Shown here piece after piece: positions 8,851 through 16,316 of a DNA stretch of 64,000 nucleotides. The stretch's first letter is position 1. The number at the start of each line of letters is the position of its first letter. Where the stretch lies: NCBI RefSeq assembly GCF_030053425.1, contig NZ_JASGBI010000001.1, positions 2,736,001 to 2,800,000 of the forward strand, in the 5' to 3' direction. The notes under the pieces are model-generated. The model saw only the letters and a program-made list of their open reading frames with translations. It was not told the DNA's origin and made no database searches. The position numbers were made by a program, and so were the translations under genes. The DNA is from Lysobacter stagni. Lineage in GTDB: Bacteria; Pseudomonadota; Gammaproteobacteria; Xanthomonadales; Xanthomonadaceae.

Positions 8851-8876
8851 AAGCGGCCTGCAATTGTAGGCCGCTT
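8851..8876 (-). promoter_or_regulatory. 26-bp near-perfect palindrome between aguA and aguB
   Basis: Arms aagcggcct and aggccgctt are perfect over 9 bp and flank an 8-nt centre containing the palindrome CAATTG. On the minus strand the centre reads TACAAT, a good -10 hexamer, 38-60 bp before the aguB start. No T tract follows, so it is more like an operator over an internal promoter than a terminator. The -35 box is unclear. Confidence 0.5.
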
Positions 8877-8931
8877 GGATGACGCGGATGAAAACGCGGG
8901 TGGAACGCAGCGGCGACGACGCCGCGGACGC

Positions 8932-9969
8932 TCAGGCCACGACGCCCTTCGGCAGCTGCATCGTGATGCAGTGCAGGCTGCCGTTCTGCCAGATCAGCGC
9001 ACGGCACGGCACCGGCACGATCTCGCGACCCGGGAAGGCTTGCGCCAGGACGGCCTGCGCCTTCGCATCGGCCTCGTCGCCGTAGGCCGGCATCAGCACC
9101 GCGCCGTTGACGATGAGGAAGTTGGCGTAGCTCGCGGCAAGGCGGCGGCCGTCGTCGACGATGGGCTTCGCCCACGGCAGCGGGAACAGACGATACGGCT
9201 GGCCGTCCTTCGTGCGCAGCGCGGCGATTTCCTCGCCCATGGCCGTGAGCTCGGCGTAATGCGAGTCGGTCGGGTCGTCGCAGGCCTGGAACGTGATGGC
9301 ATCGGGGCCGGCGAAGCGGGCGAGGGTGTCGACGTGGGCGTCGGTGTCGTCGCCTTCCAAGTAGCCATGGTCGAGCCACAGCACGCGGTCCTGCTGCAGC
9401 CAGCCGGCCAGCTTCGCGGTCAGTTCCTCGCGGGAGGTCTCCGGATGGCGCTCATGCAGGCACTGCCAGGTCGTCAGCAACGTGCCGTCGCCATCGGTGT
9501 CGATGGCCCCACCTTCCAGTGCAAAATCAATGGATTGCCGTGAACTCTTCGAGAAGATTCCCGCATCGTGCAGGCGCTCGACCAGAAGGTCGTCCTGGCT
9601 GGCGTCGAACTTGCCGCCCCAACCAGTGAAACGGAAGTCCAACAGACGGAAGTCGTCGCCCTGGCGCAGGGTGATCGGGCCGGAATCGCGCAGCCAGGTG
9701 TCGTCGTAGGGCGCTTCGATGAAATGCACCTTCGACATGTCGATGCGCGCCGAGGACAGGCGCGCACGTGCGTACGCCTCCACGTCCTCGTCGGCCACGC
9801 ACACGATCGCGTCCTGGAACCGGGTGATCGCCGTAACGAGCGCGATGTAGGTTTCCTCGACCTCGCCGAGCCGGTCGGCCCAGTCGGTGTCGGCGTTGGG
9901 CCAGGCGATCAGGACGGCCGACTGGGGTTCCCATTCGGCGGGAAAGCGTGCGTGTGCGTTCTGGTTCAT
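8932..9969 (-). CDS. aguA: Agmatine deiminase
   Basis: 345 residues, guanidino-group-modifying fold. It converts agmatine to N-carbamoylputrescine plus ammonia, the step before AguB. Family motifs are present: the start PAEWEPQSAVLIAWP, DTWLRDSGP, EGGAIDTDGDGTLLT, and the catalytic cysteine near the C-terminus in GSLHCITMQLP (Cys334). Only 4 bp separate its ATG from the stop of the small secreted protein upstream, and the ribosome binding sequence (GATGAGG) overlaps that stop, so translation of the two is probably coupled. Confidence 0.95.
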   Translation of the reverse strand: MNQNAHARFPAEWEPQSAVLIAWPNADTDWADRLGEVEETYIALVTAITRFQDAIVCVADEDVEAYARARLSSARIDMSKVHFIEAPYDDTWLRDSGPITLRQGDDFRLLDFRFTGWGGKFDASQDDLLVERLHDAGIFSKSSRQSIDFALEGGAIDTDGDGTLLTTWQCLHERHPETSREELTAKLAGWLQQDRVLWLDHGYLEGDDTDAHVDTLARFAGPDAITFQACDDPTDSHYAELTAMGEEIAALRTKDGQPYRLFPLPWAKPIVDDGRRLAASYANFLIVNGAVLMPAYGDEADAKAQAVLAQAFPGREIVPVPCRALIWQNGSLHCITMQLPKGVVA

Positions 9970-9973
9970 AACC

Positions 9974-10303
9974 TCATCGGATGGGCGGCTTGGGCCCGAC
10001 TTCCTCGGCGCTCGCCTTGTTGGCCACCGCGTCGATCACCTTGTTCTTCTCGAAGTAGACGGTGAAGGACGGATAGACCCAGCGAGTGATGGCGGGCCAC
10101 TGGCGCTTCTGTCCACCCTCGGCCTCCAGCTTCTGCGCGGGCGCGCCATAGCTGGCTTCGACCTGGGCCATGGTCTGGCCGCGGGCCGGAAGAGTGGCCT
10201 GGTTTTCTTCCTGGACGCGCTCGACCAGCAGCGTGTCGGCCGAGGCGACACCAGCGAAGGCGAGCAGAGCGAACAGCGGAACGGCAGCGAAACGATGCTT
10301 CAT
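9974..10303 (-). CDS. Small secreted protein with a BamE/SmpA-like pattern
   Basis: 109 residues. A signal peptide is clear (MKHRFAAVPLFALLAF, then GVASA-DT as the cleavage site). The mature part contains GQTMAQVEASYGAPA followed by W-x-Y-x-x-FTVYFEKNKVIDAV. The spacing of 'G-x-x-x-xQV-x-x-x-(Y/L)G-x-P' and the closing beta strands resembles SmpA/OmlA/BamE domains, but there is no lipobox. No function can be assigned. The start at 10303 has GAGGGG upstream and gives the signal peptide; longer in-frame starts would spoil it. It precedes aguA by 4 bp. Confidence 0.8.
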   Translation of the reverse strand: MKHRFAAVPLFALLAFAGVASADTLLVERVQEENQATLPARGQTMAQVEASYGAPAQKLEAEGGQKRQWPAITRWVYPSFTVYFEKNKVIDAVANKASAEEVGPKPPIR

Positions 10304-10431
10304 GGCGAGCCCCCTCGTGAGTAGTGCGGGATTGTACGCACAAGCCTTCCGGACGCGGCAGCGCGCTGCCGTCACGTTTTGAGCATCGCGTCGTCGGTAT
10401 CGCGATGGACGGTCGCGACGGACGGCATGAA

Positions 10432-10456
10432 GCAGAAAGGCCGCCCTTCGGCGGCC
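10432..10456 (-). terminator. Terminator downstream of rpmJ
   Basis: On the minus strand a 7-bp stem (ggccgcc/ggcggcc) with a GAAG loop is followed by TTTCTGCTT, about 65 bp after the rpmJ stop. Confidence 0.7.
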
Positions 10457-10520
10457 CTTCGGTGAAACCTCGCGTGGTACATCGGACGAGCCGGGCGCCG
10501 AAGCGACCGGACCGCCACGA

Positions 10521-10646
10521 TCAGCGCTGACGCGCCTTGAAACGCGGGTTCGACTTGCAAATCACGAAGACCTTGCCACGACGGCGAACGACCTTGCAGT
10601 CGCGGTGACGGGCCTTCGCCGACTTCAGGGAGGACAGGACCTTCAT
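10521..10646 (-). CDS. rpmJ: 50S ribosomal protein L36 (type lacking the zinc ribbon)
   Basis: 41 residues, beginning [17 protein letters not shown] and ending [11 protein letters not shown]. The pattern matches the alternative L36 (YkgO-like, 'C-minus'): only two cysteines (17 and 30) remain, so the CxxC...CxxxxH zinc site of ordinary L36 is incomplete. In xanthomonads this form is typically the L36 found. It binds 23S rRNA in the large subunit. It stands as a single-gene unit with its own promoter (10696-10725) and terminator. Confidence 0.95.
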   Translation of the reverse strand: MKVLSSLKSAKARHRDCKVVRRRGKVFVICKSNPRFKARQR

Positions 10647-10695
10647 GACAGACCTCGGCTACAGGTAAATAGGTGGATACGGAACGAAGCCCGCA

Positions 10696-10725
10696 ATTCT
10701 AGCCGGTAAATTCCCCGTCGATCAA
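10696..10725 (-). promoter_or_regulatory. Sigma-70 type promoter of rpmJ
   Basis: On the minus strand TTGATC (-35) and TAGAAT (-10) are separated by 18 bp. The -10 box lies 50 bp before the rpmJ start. It is back to back with the upstream region of cmk. Confidence 0.7.
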
Positions 10726-10828
10726 GTGGTTGCGGAGAAAAAGGTCGCGGGCCGTCCGTTGGGCCCCGGTCGGCGACCCGATTCCGGGTTCCTTCGGGGC
10801 TGGAGCTCCGACACAGCATAATGACCGG

Positions 10829-11521
10829 ATGAACAGCCCACACCCCTCGAACAACGTTCCCGTTCTCACCATCGATGGCCCCTCCGGCTCCGGCAAGGGC
10901 ACGATCAGCCGTCTCGTGGCCGCCCGCCAGGGCTGGCACTACCTCGATTCCGGCGCTCTGTACCGGGCGGTCGGCGTGGCTGCCGGCTGGGCCGACGTGG
11001 ATCTCGCCGACCCGGCCGCCCTGGTCCGGTGCACGTTCGACACCAAGATCGAATTCCTCGAGGACCCGGTGAGCCGGGAGCTCCGGATACTGGTCAACGA
11101 TCAGGACGCCACCGACGAGCTGCGCACCGAGACCGCCGGAGCCGCCGCCTCGGCGATTGCCGCCATCCCCGAGGTCCGGGCCGCCCTGAAGGACCGCCAG
11201 CGCGCGTTTCGGAAGGCGCCCGGGCTGGTTGCCGACGGCCGGGACATGGGTACCGTCATCTTTCCGGACGCCCTCTATAAGGTGTTTCTGACCGCCAGTG
11301 CCGAAGAAAGAGCGGAAAGGCGCTATAAGCAGTTGAAAGACAAGGGGGTTTCCGTTAATTTAGACGGTCTGCTGCGGGAGATCCTTGCCCGCGACGCCCG
11401 CGATGCCAGTCGCGCGGTGGCTCCGTTGCGCCCGGCCGACGACGCCGTGCGTATCGATACCACCGGCCTTGGCATCGATGTCGTCGTCGAGCGCGTGCTG
11501 GCGTTGTTGCCGGCGCACTGA
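10829..11521 (+). CDS. cmk: Cytidylate kinase
   Basis: 230 residues. It phosphorylates CMP and dCMP with ATP. The P-loop is [11 protein letters not shown] near residue 15, followed by [10 protein letters not shown], and [12 protein letters not shown] is the CMP-binding segment; [14 protein letters not shown] forms the lid. The start at 10829 gives the normal family N-terminus. No Shine-Dalgarno sequence precedes it, and a CATAAT hexamer lies only 6 bp upstream, so the message may be nearly leaderless. The cmk-rpsA-ihfB order is widespread in gammaproteobacteria. Confidence 0.96.
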   Translation: MNSPHPSNNVPVLTIDGPSGSGKGTISRLVAARQGWHYLDSGALYRAVGVAAGWADVDLADPAALVRCTFDTKIEFLEDPVSRELRILVNDQDATDELRTETAGAAASAIAAIPEVRAALKDRQRAFRKAPGLVADGRDMGTVIFPDALYKVFLTASAEERAERRYKQLKDKGVSVNLDGLLREILARDARDASRAVAPLRPADDAVRIDTTGLGIDVVVERVLALLPAH

Positions 11522-11710
11522 ATCTCTCGCAACAGAAACGTTCCATCGCACGGCGCCGCAAGGCGACGGGCGATGGGTTAATCCACCAACACATGGCGCA
11601 GTGTCATCGCGCCACACAACGGGTGGGTCGACCACGCGCTGCTTGATGCCCTCCGACGCGGATGGCCCTGACAGCCGGTGCGGCCCGTGTGTTCAACAGA
11701 GTATTTTTCA

Positions 11711-13399
11711 ATGACCGAATCATTTGCCGAACTGTTTGAGCAGAGCCAGACCAATCTGGCCAAGCTGAAGCCGGGTGCCATCGTCACCGGTGTTGTCGTG
11801 GAAGTCCGCGGCGACGTGGTGGTGATCAACGCCGGCCTGAAGTCCGAAGGCATCGTGCCGATCGAACAGTTCCGGAACGACGCCGGTGAAATCGACGTGG
11901 GCGTGGGCGACGAAGTCAAGGTCGCACTCGACTCGATCGAAAACGGCTTCGGCGAGACCGTGCTCTCGCGCGAGAAGGCCAAGCGCGCCATGGTGTGGGA
12001 CGAACTCGAGCAGGCGCTCGAGAAGAACGAGACCATCACCGGCCGCATCAGCGGCAAGGTCAAGGGCGGCTTCACCGTCGACATCAAGGACGTGCGCGGC
12101 TTCCTGCCGGGCTCCCTGGTCGACGTGCGCCCCGTGCGCGACTCGGCCTACCTCGAGGGCAAGGAACTCGAGTTCAAGCTCATCAAGCTGGACCGCAAGC
12201 GCAACAACATCGTCGTCTCCCGCCGTGCGGTGGTTGAGAGCGAGTACAGCGTCGAGCGCGAGCAGCTGCTCGAGAAGCTGCAGGAAGGCGCGATCCTCAA
12301 GGGCGTGGTCAAGAACCTCACCGACTACGGCGCGTTCGTCGACCTCGGCGGCATCGATGGCCTGCTGCACATCACCGACATGGCGTGGAAGCGCGTGCGT
12401 CACCCGTCGGAAGTCGTGGAAGTCGGCCAGGAGCTGGACGTCCGCGTGCTCAAGTACGACCGCGAGCGCAACCGCGTCAGCCTCGGCCTGAAGCAGCTGG
12501 GCGAGGATCCGTGGGACAACATCGCCCGTCGCTACCCCGCCAACACCCGCGTGTTCGGCAAGGTCTCCAACGTCACCGATTACGGCGCGTTCGTCGAGAT
12601 CGAGCCGGGCGTGGAAGGCCTGGTGCACGTGTCCGAGATGGACTGGACCAACAAGAACGTCAACCCGTCCAAGATCGTGCAGGTCGGCGACGAGGTTCAG
12701 GTCATGGTCCTGGACGTCGACGAGGAGCGTCGCCGCATCTCGCTGGGCATGAAGCAGGTCACGAGCAACCCGTGGGAAACCTTCTCCGTGCTGCACAAGA
12801 AGGGCGACAAGGTGTCGGGCCAGATCAAGTCGATCACCGACTTCGGCATCTTCATCGGCCTGGACGGCGGCATCGACGGTCTGGTGCACCTGTCCGACCT
12901 CAGCTGGAACACCACCGGCGAAGACGTGGTCCGCAACTTCAAGAAGGGCGACACGCTGGAAGCCGTTGTTCTTGCCGTGGACCCGGAGCGCGAGCGCATC
13001 AGCCTGGGCGTCAAGCAGCTTGAGCAGGACCCGATGGGTCACTACGTCGCTTCCAACGCCAAGGGCTCGATCGTCAAGGGCAAGGTGAAGGAAGTCGACG
13101 CCAAGGGCGCCGTGGTCGAGCTGGACGGTGGCGTCGAGGGCTACATCGCCGCTCGCGACATCGCCAAGGAGCGCGTCGAAGACGCTTCGCAGTACCTGAA
13201 GGTCGGCCAGGAAATCGAGGCCAAGATCATCGGTACGGACCGCAAGGGCCGCTCGATGCAGCTGTCGATCAAGGCCAAGGACGAAGCCGAGCAGCAGGAA
13301 GCCCTGGCGGATTACAACCGCGCCTCGGCCGATGCCTCCAGCGGCACGACCAAGCTGGGCGCGCTGCTGCGCGAGCAGCTGGGCAACAAGTCCGAGTAA
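11711..13399 (+). CDS. rpsA: 30S ribosomal protein S1
   Basis: 562 residues, the usual length for the six-domain gammaproteobacterial form. Six S1/OB-fold repeats follow each other; repeats 3-6 are easy to see from [15 protein letters not shown] and (D/T)[14 protein letters not shown] strands and the closing 'RISLG(M/V)KQL'. S1 binds mRNA and melts leader structure for initiation. The ATG is preceded by a weak Shine-Dalgarno sequence (GAG 11 bp upstream) and an AT-rich stretch, as expected for the autoregulated S1 message. A 189-bp leader separates it from cmk. Confidence 0.98.
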   Translation: MTESFAELFEQSQTNLAKLKPGAIVTGVVVEVRGDVVVINAGLKSEGIVPIEQFRNDAGEIDVGVGDEVKVALDSIENGFGETVLSREKAKRAMVWDELEQALEKNETITGRISGKVKGGFTVDIKDVRGFLPGSLVDVRPVRDSAYLEGKELEFKLIKLDRKRNNIVVSRRAVVESEYSVEREQLLEKLQEGAILKGVVKNLTDYGAFVDLGGIDGLLHITDMAWKRVRHPSEVVEVGQELDVRVLKYDRERNRVSLGLKQLGEDPWDNIARRYPANTRVFGKVSNVTDYGAFVEIEPGVEGLVHVSEMDWTNKNVNPSKIVQVGDEVQVMVLDVDEERRRISLGMKQVTSNPWETFSVLHKKGDKVSGQIKSITDFGIFIGLDGGIDGLVHLSDLSWNTTGEDVVRNFKKGDTLEAVVLAVDPERERISLGVKQLEQDPMGHYVASNAKGSIVKGKVKEVDAKGAVVELDGGVEGYIAARDIAKERVEDASQYLKVGQEIEAKIIGTDRKGRSMQLSIKAKDEAEQQEALADYNRASADASSGTTKLGALLREQLGNKSE

Positions 13400-13426
13400 T
13401 ACCCCCGCAGTAACGTGGTAACCGCG

Positions 13427-13460
13427 AAGGCGGTCCGGCTCGCCGGGCCGCCTTCCTTTC
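13427..13460 (+). terminator. Terminator-like hairpin between rpsA and ihfB
   Basis: A 12-bp stem (aaggcggtccgg/ccgggccgcctt, one G-U pair) with a CTCG loop is followed by CCTTTC. The T tract is poor, so partial read-through into ihfB is likely. Confidence 0.65.
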
Positions 13461-13493
13461 GAAAGCACAAAACGCGAGCAACCCTTCGCACCC

Positions 13494-13796
13494 ATGACCA
13501 AATCCGAGCTCATCGAGATCCTCTCCCAGCGTCAGGCCCATCTGAAGGGCGAGGACGTGGATCTGGCGGTGAAAGCGCTCCTGGAAATGATGGGCGGGTC
13601 GCTCGCCACCGGAGAGCGGATCGAAATCCGCGGCTTCGGCAGTTTTTCCCTGCATTACCGCCCGCCGCGCCTGGGTCGCAATCCGAAGACGGGCGAATCC
13701 GTCGCGCTGCCGGGCAAGCACGTACCGCACTTCAAGCCCGGCAAGGAACTGCGCGAACGCGTCAGTGGCGTGGTGCCGCTGGACGAGGCGGGCTGA
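13494..13796 (+). CDS. ihfB: Integration host factor subunit beta
   Basis: 100 residues of the HU/IHF family, starting [17 protein letters not shown]. The DNA-bending beta arm is present with the intercalating proline in [13 protein letters not shown], and [17 protein letters not shown] precedes it. It forms a heterodimer with IhfA (not in this window) and bends DNA at promoters and recombination sites. It sits directly after rpsA as in E. coli. Confidence 0.97.
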   Translation: MTKSELIEILSQRQAHLKGEDVDLAVKALLEMMGGSLATGERIEIRGFGSFSLHYRPPRLGRNPKTGESVALPGKHVPHFKPGKELRERVSGVVPLDEAG

Positions 13797-13873
13797 CGTC
13801 CCTGCGTTCCGCGCTGGACCTGCGCACACGGTCCGTTAAGCTAACGTGGACCGAGTGCGGTCCCGGAGGCTGC

Positions 13874-14137
13874 ATGCGACTGCTTCGATTCCTCATCGCG
13901 ATCCTCTTCCTCGCGGCCGGTGCCATCGTCGGCGCATTGAACCGTGCACCGGTGGTGATCGATCTAGCATTCGCGCGCATGCCCGCGAACCTGGGTGTGT
14001 CGTTGCTGGTCGCGCTGCTGCTCGGCGTGCTGCTCGGCGGTCTGGCCATCAGTGCCAGCGTGGTGCTGCCGCTGCGCCGCCGTCTTGCCCGCGCCGAGCG
14101 TCGTGACGCGAGCGCACCCCTTTCTTCCGGAACGTGA
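13874..14137 (+). CDS. lapA: LapA-family inner-membrane protein (DUF1049)
   Basis: 87 residues with two membrane helices: LLRFLIAILFLAAGAIVGAL at the start and a second at about 40-65, followed by a basic cytoplasmic tail. In E. coli, LapA (YciS) works with LapB to couple LPS synthesis to assembly. A GGAGG site lies 5 bp before the ATG. The stop is 3 bp before lapB, so the pair is translated from one message. Confidence 0.88.
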   Translation: MRLLRFLIAILFLAAGAIVGALNRAPVVIDLAFARMPANLGVSLLVALLLGVLLGGLAISASVVLPLRRRLARAERRDASAPLSSGT

Positions 14138-14140
14138 TGC

Positions 14141-15319
14141 ATGGCCTTCATCAGCGAGTGGTTCTGGTTCTTCCTGCTGCTTCCGATCGCTGCCGTCAGC
14201 GGTTGGATCATCGGCCGTCGTGGCGGTGAACGTCACAGCGACACACAGGTCAGCCGGCTGTCGACCACCTATTTCCGCGGCCTGAACTATCTGCTCAACG
14301 AGCAGCCCGACAAGGCGATCGAACTGTTCCTGCACATCGCGGAGCTGGACAAGGACACCTTCGAGACGCAGGTCGCGCTGGGGCATCTGTTCCGTCGCCG
14401 CGGAGAGGTCGACCGCGCCATCCGCCTGCACCAGGCGCTGGTGCAGCGACCAGGCCTGAGCGATCAGCAGCGCGTGCAGGCATTGCTCGCGCTGGGCGAG
14501 GACTACATGCGTTCGGGTCTGCTCGATCGCGCCGAGACCGTCTTCTCCGACCTGGTCGCGCTGGACATGCGCGCGCCGCTGGCACTGCGTCATCTCATCG
14601 GCATCTACCAGTCCGAGCGCGACTGGGACAAGGCCATCGAGAACGCACGCCGCTACGAAGAGGCGACGGGCGAACCCATGGGCAAACTCATCGCCCAGTT
14701 CGAGTGCGAGCTGGCGGACCGCCATCGCGCCGCGGGTGACGTCGATGCGGCGCGCCAAGCAGTCAAGCGCGCGTACGAGGCCGACGCCAACTCCGTGCGT
14801 GCCGGCATGATCGAAGGGCGGCTGGACGTGGATTCGGGCAACGATGCCGGCGCGATTCGCGCCTTCGAGCGCGTCGCCCGCGTGGATCCGGATTACCTGC
14901 CTGAAATCCTGCCGCCGCTGCTCGACTGCTATGCGCGTGTCGGCGATGCGCCCGGCGCGCGAGCGTTCCTGGCGGAGATGACCGAACACTACCGCGGCAT
15001 CTCGCCGGTGCTGGCGCTCACGCGGATGGTCGAGAACGAAGATGGCGTGCCGGCGGCACGCGCTTACCTGGCCCGCCAGTTGAAGGACCGTCCGTCCGTG
15101 CGGGGCGAGGCGGCGCTGATCGATCTGACCTTGGCTGAAGGTGCCGACCCCGCCGCGACGTTGCACGACCTCAAGCACATCACCGACCAGTTGCTGGTGC
15201 GCAATCCCAGCTATCGCTGCAACCGCTGCGGTTTCGGTGCGCGCAGTCACCACTGGCAATGCCCGAGCTGCAAGGAGTGGGGCACGATCAAGCCGCTGCT
15301 GAACTACGCGGTGGTCTGA
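14141..15319 (+). CDS. lapB: LPS assembly protein LapB (TPR scaffold with rubredoxin-like metal site)
   Basis: 392 residues. An N-terminal membrane helix (WFWFFLLLPIAAVSGWIIG) is followed by a stack of TPR motifs over about residues 35-350. The C-terminus carries CNRCGF and CPSCKEWG, the rubredoxin-type metal-binding knuckles required for LapB function. In E. coli LapB delivers LpxC to FtsH and so limits lipid A synthesis. The next gene begins 3 bp downstream, extending this unit into surface polysaccharide synthesis. Confidence 0.93.
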   Translation: MAFISEWFWFFLLLPIAAVSGWIIGRRGGERHSDTQVSRLSTTYFRGLNYLLNEQPDKAIELFLHIAELDKDTFETQVALGHLFRRRGEVDRAIRLHQALVQRPGLSDQQRVQALLALGEDYMRSGLLDRAETVFSDLVALDMRAPLALRHLIGIYQSERDWDKAIENARRYEEATGEPMGKLIAQFECELADRHRAAGDVDAARQAVKRAYEADANSVRAGMIEGRLDVDSGNDAGAIRAFERVARVDPDYLPEILPPLLDCYARVGDAPGARAFLAEMTEHYRGISPVLALTRMVENEDGVPAARAYLARQLKDRPSVRGEAALIDLTLAEGADPAATLHDLKHITDQLLVRNPSYRCNRCGFGARSHHWQCPSCKEWGTIKPLLNYAVV

Positions 15320-15322
15320 CCG

Positions 15323-16291
15323 ATGCTCGAATGGCTGGTGGTGTACGTCTGCATGGGCGTGGCGGGCACGTGGCTGGCCCGCCGCTATGCCTTGCATCGC
15401 GCGTTGATCGACCAACCCGGAGAGCGTCGCAGCCATAGCGTGGCGACGCCGCGCGGTGGCGGGATCTCGATCGTGATCGCGCTGCTGGTGGCGACCGTCG
15501 CACTGGGAATCCGCCAGCCCACGCAGGCACCGTTGCTGTTGGCTTTCGGTACGGGTCTGCTGCTCGTGGCCGGCATCGGCTGGATCGATGACCACCGCCC
15601 GCTGTCGCCCTGGTGGCGGTTGGCCGTGCACGTGCTGGCGGCGGGGCTGTTCGCACTTGCCGTGGGCGATCTCCACTCATCCTTCACATGGGCGGTGTGC
15701 GCGTTCGTCGCGACACTGGTACTGACGAACGTCTGGAACTTCATGGACGGGATCGATGGGCTGGCGGCGAGCCAGGCCCTGCTGGCCGCGGTGGGCCTCA
15801 GCGCCTGGGCGGGCGGGGCGTGGGGGTGGCTGGCGCTGGCCCTCGCGGCGGCATGCGCGGGGTTCCTGCCTTTCAATTTTCCCCGTGCCCGCATCTTCAT
15901 GGGTGACGTCGGCAGTGGCGCGCTGGGCTATGCCCTGGGCGCACTGGTGGCGGTGTCAGCAGTCCGCCTTGAGGGACGGGCCGCGCTCGTCCTGTTGCCC
16001 GTTTCGGTCTTCCTGGTCGACGCCACCCTCACCCTTGCGCGGCGAATATTGCGTGGCGAACGGTGGTGGTCCCCGCATACCCAGCATGCCTATCAGGCAT
16101 GGGCCCGTCGTGCAGGTCACATATCGGTGACTGTTGCCTATGCACTGGTTTCGCTTGTAGTCATAATTTGCGCGTGGGCGCTGGCTTTCCGCGGCGGCGC
16201 CTTCATCACCGGTATCACGATCGCGTGGTATACGTGCTGCACTTTTTTCTGGCTGGGCCTGCAAAAGAAGTACGCGGGCGCAGTCTCCTGA
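15323..16291 (+). CDS. Glycosyltransferase family 4 sugar-phosphate transferase (WecA/WbpL type)
   Basis: 322 residues with about ten membrane helices. It should transfer a sugar 1-phosphate to undecaprenyl phosphate, starting an O-antigen or exopolysaccharide unit. Motifs of the MraY/WecA superfamily are present in order: RGGGISI, IDDHRPLS (Mg-binding Asp pair), NFMDGIDG, RIFMGDVGS, and RRILRGERWWSPHTQHAYQ, whose histidine-rich end is that of the WbpL/WecA group rather than MraY. It starts 3 bp after lapB and is followed 25 bp later by the WbpM-like gene, a pairing known from Pseudomonas B-band LPS loci. Confidence 0.9.
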   Translation: MLEWLVVYVCMGVAGTWLARRYALHRALIDQPGERRSHSVATPRGGGISIVIALLVATVALGIRQPTQAPLLLAFGTGLLLVAGIGWIDDHRPLSPWWRLAVHVLAAGLFALAVGDLHSSFTWAVCAFVATLVLTNVWNFMDGIDGLAASQALLAAVGLSAWAGGAWGWLALALAAACAGFLPFNFPRARIFMGDVGSGALGYALGALVAVSAVRLEGRAALVLLPVSVFLVDATLTLARRILRGERWWSPHTQHAYQAWARRAGHISVTVAYALVSLVVIICAWALAFRGGAFITGITIAWYTCCTFFWLGLQKKYAGAVS

Positions 16292-16316
16292 GCAGTGGTC
16301 GGACGAGGGGCATGGA

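Noticed and set aside
11720..13513. 597-codon minus-strand frame over rpsA
   Set aside because: Shadow of ribosomal protein S1.
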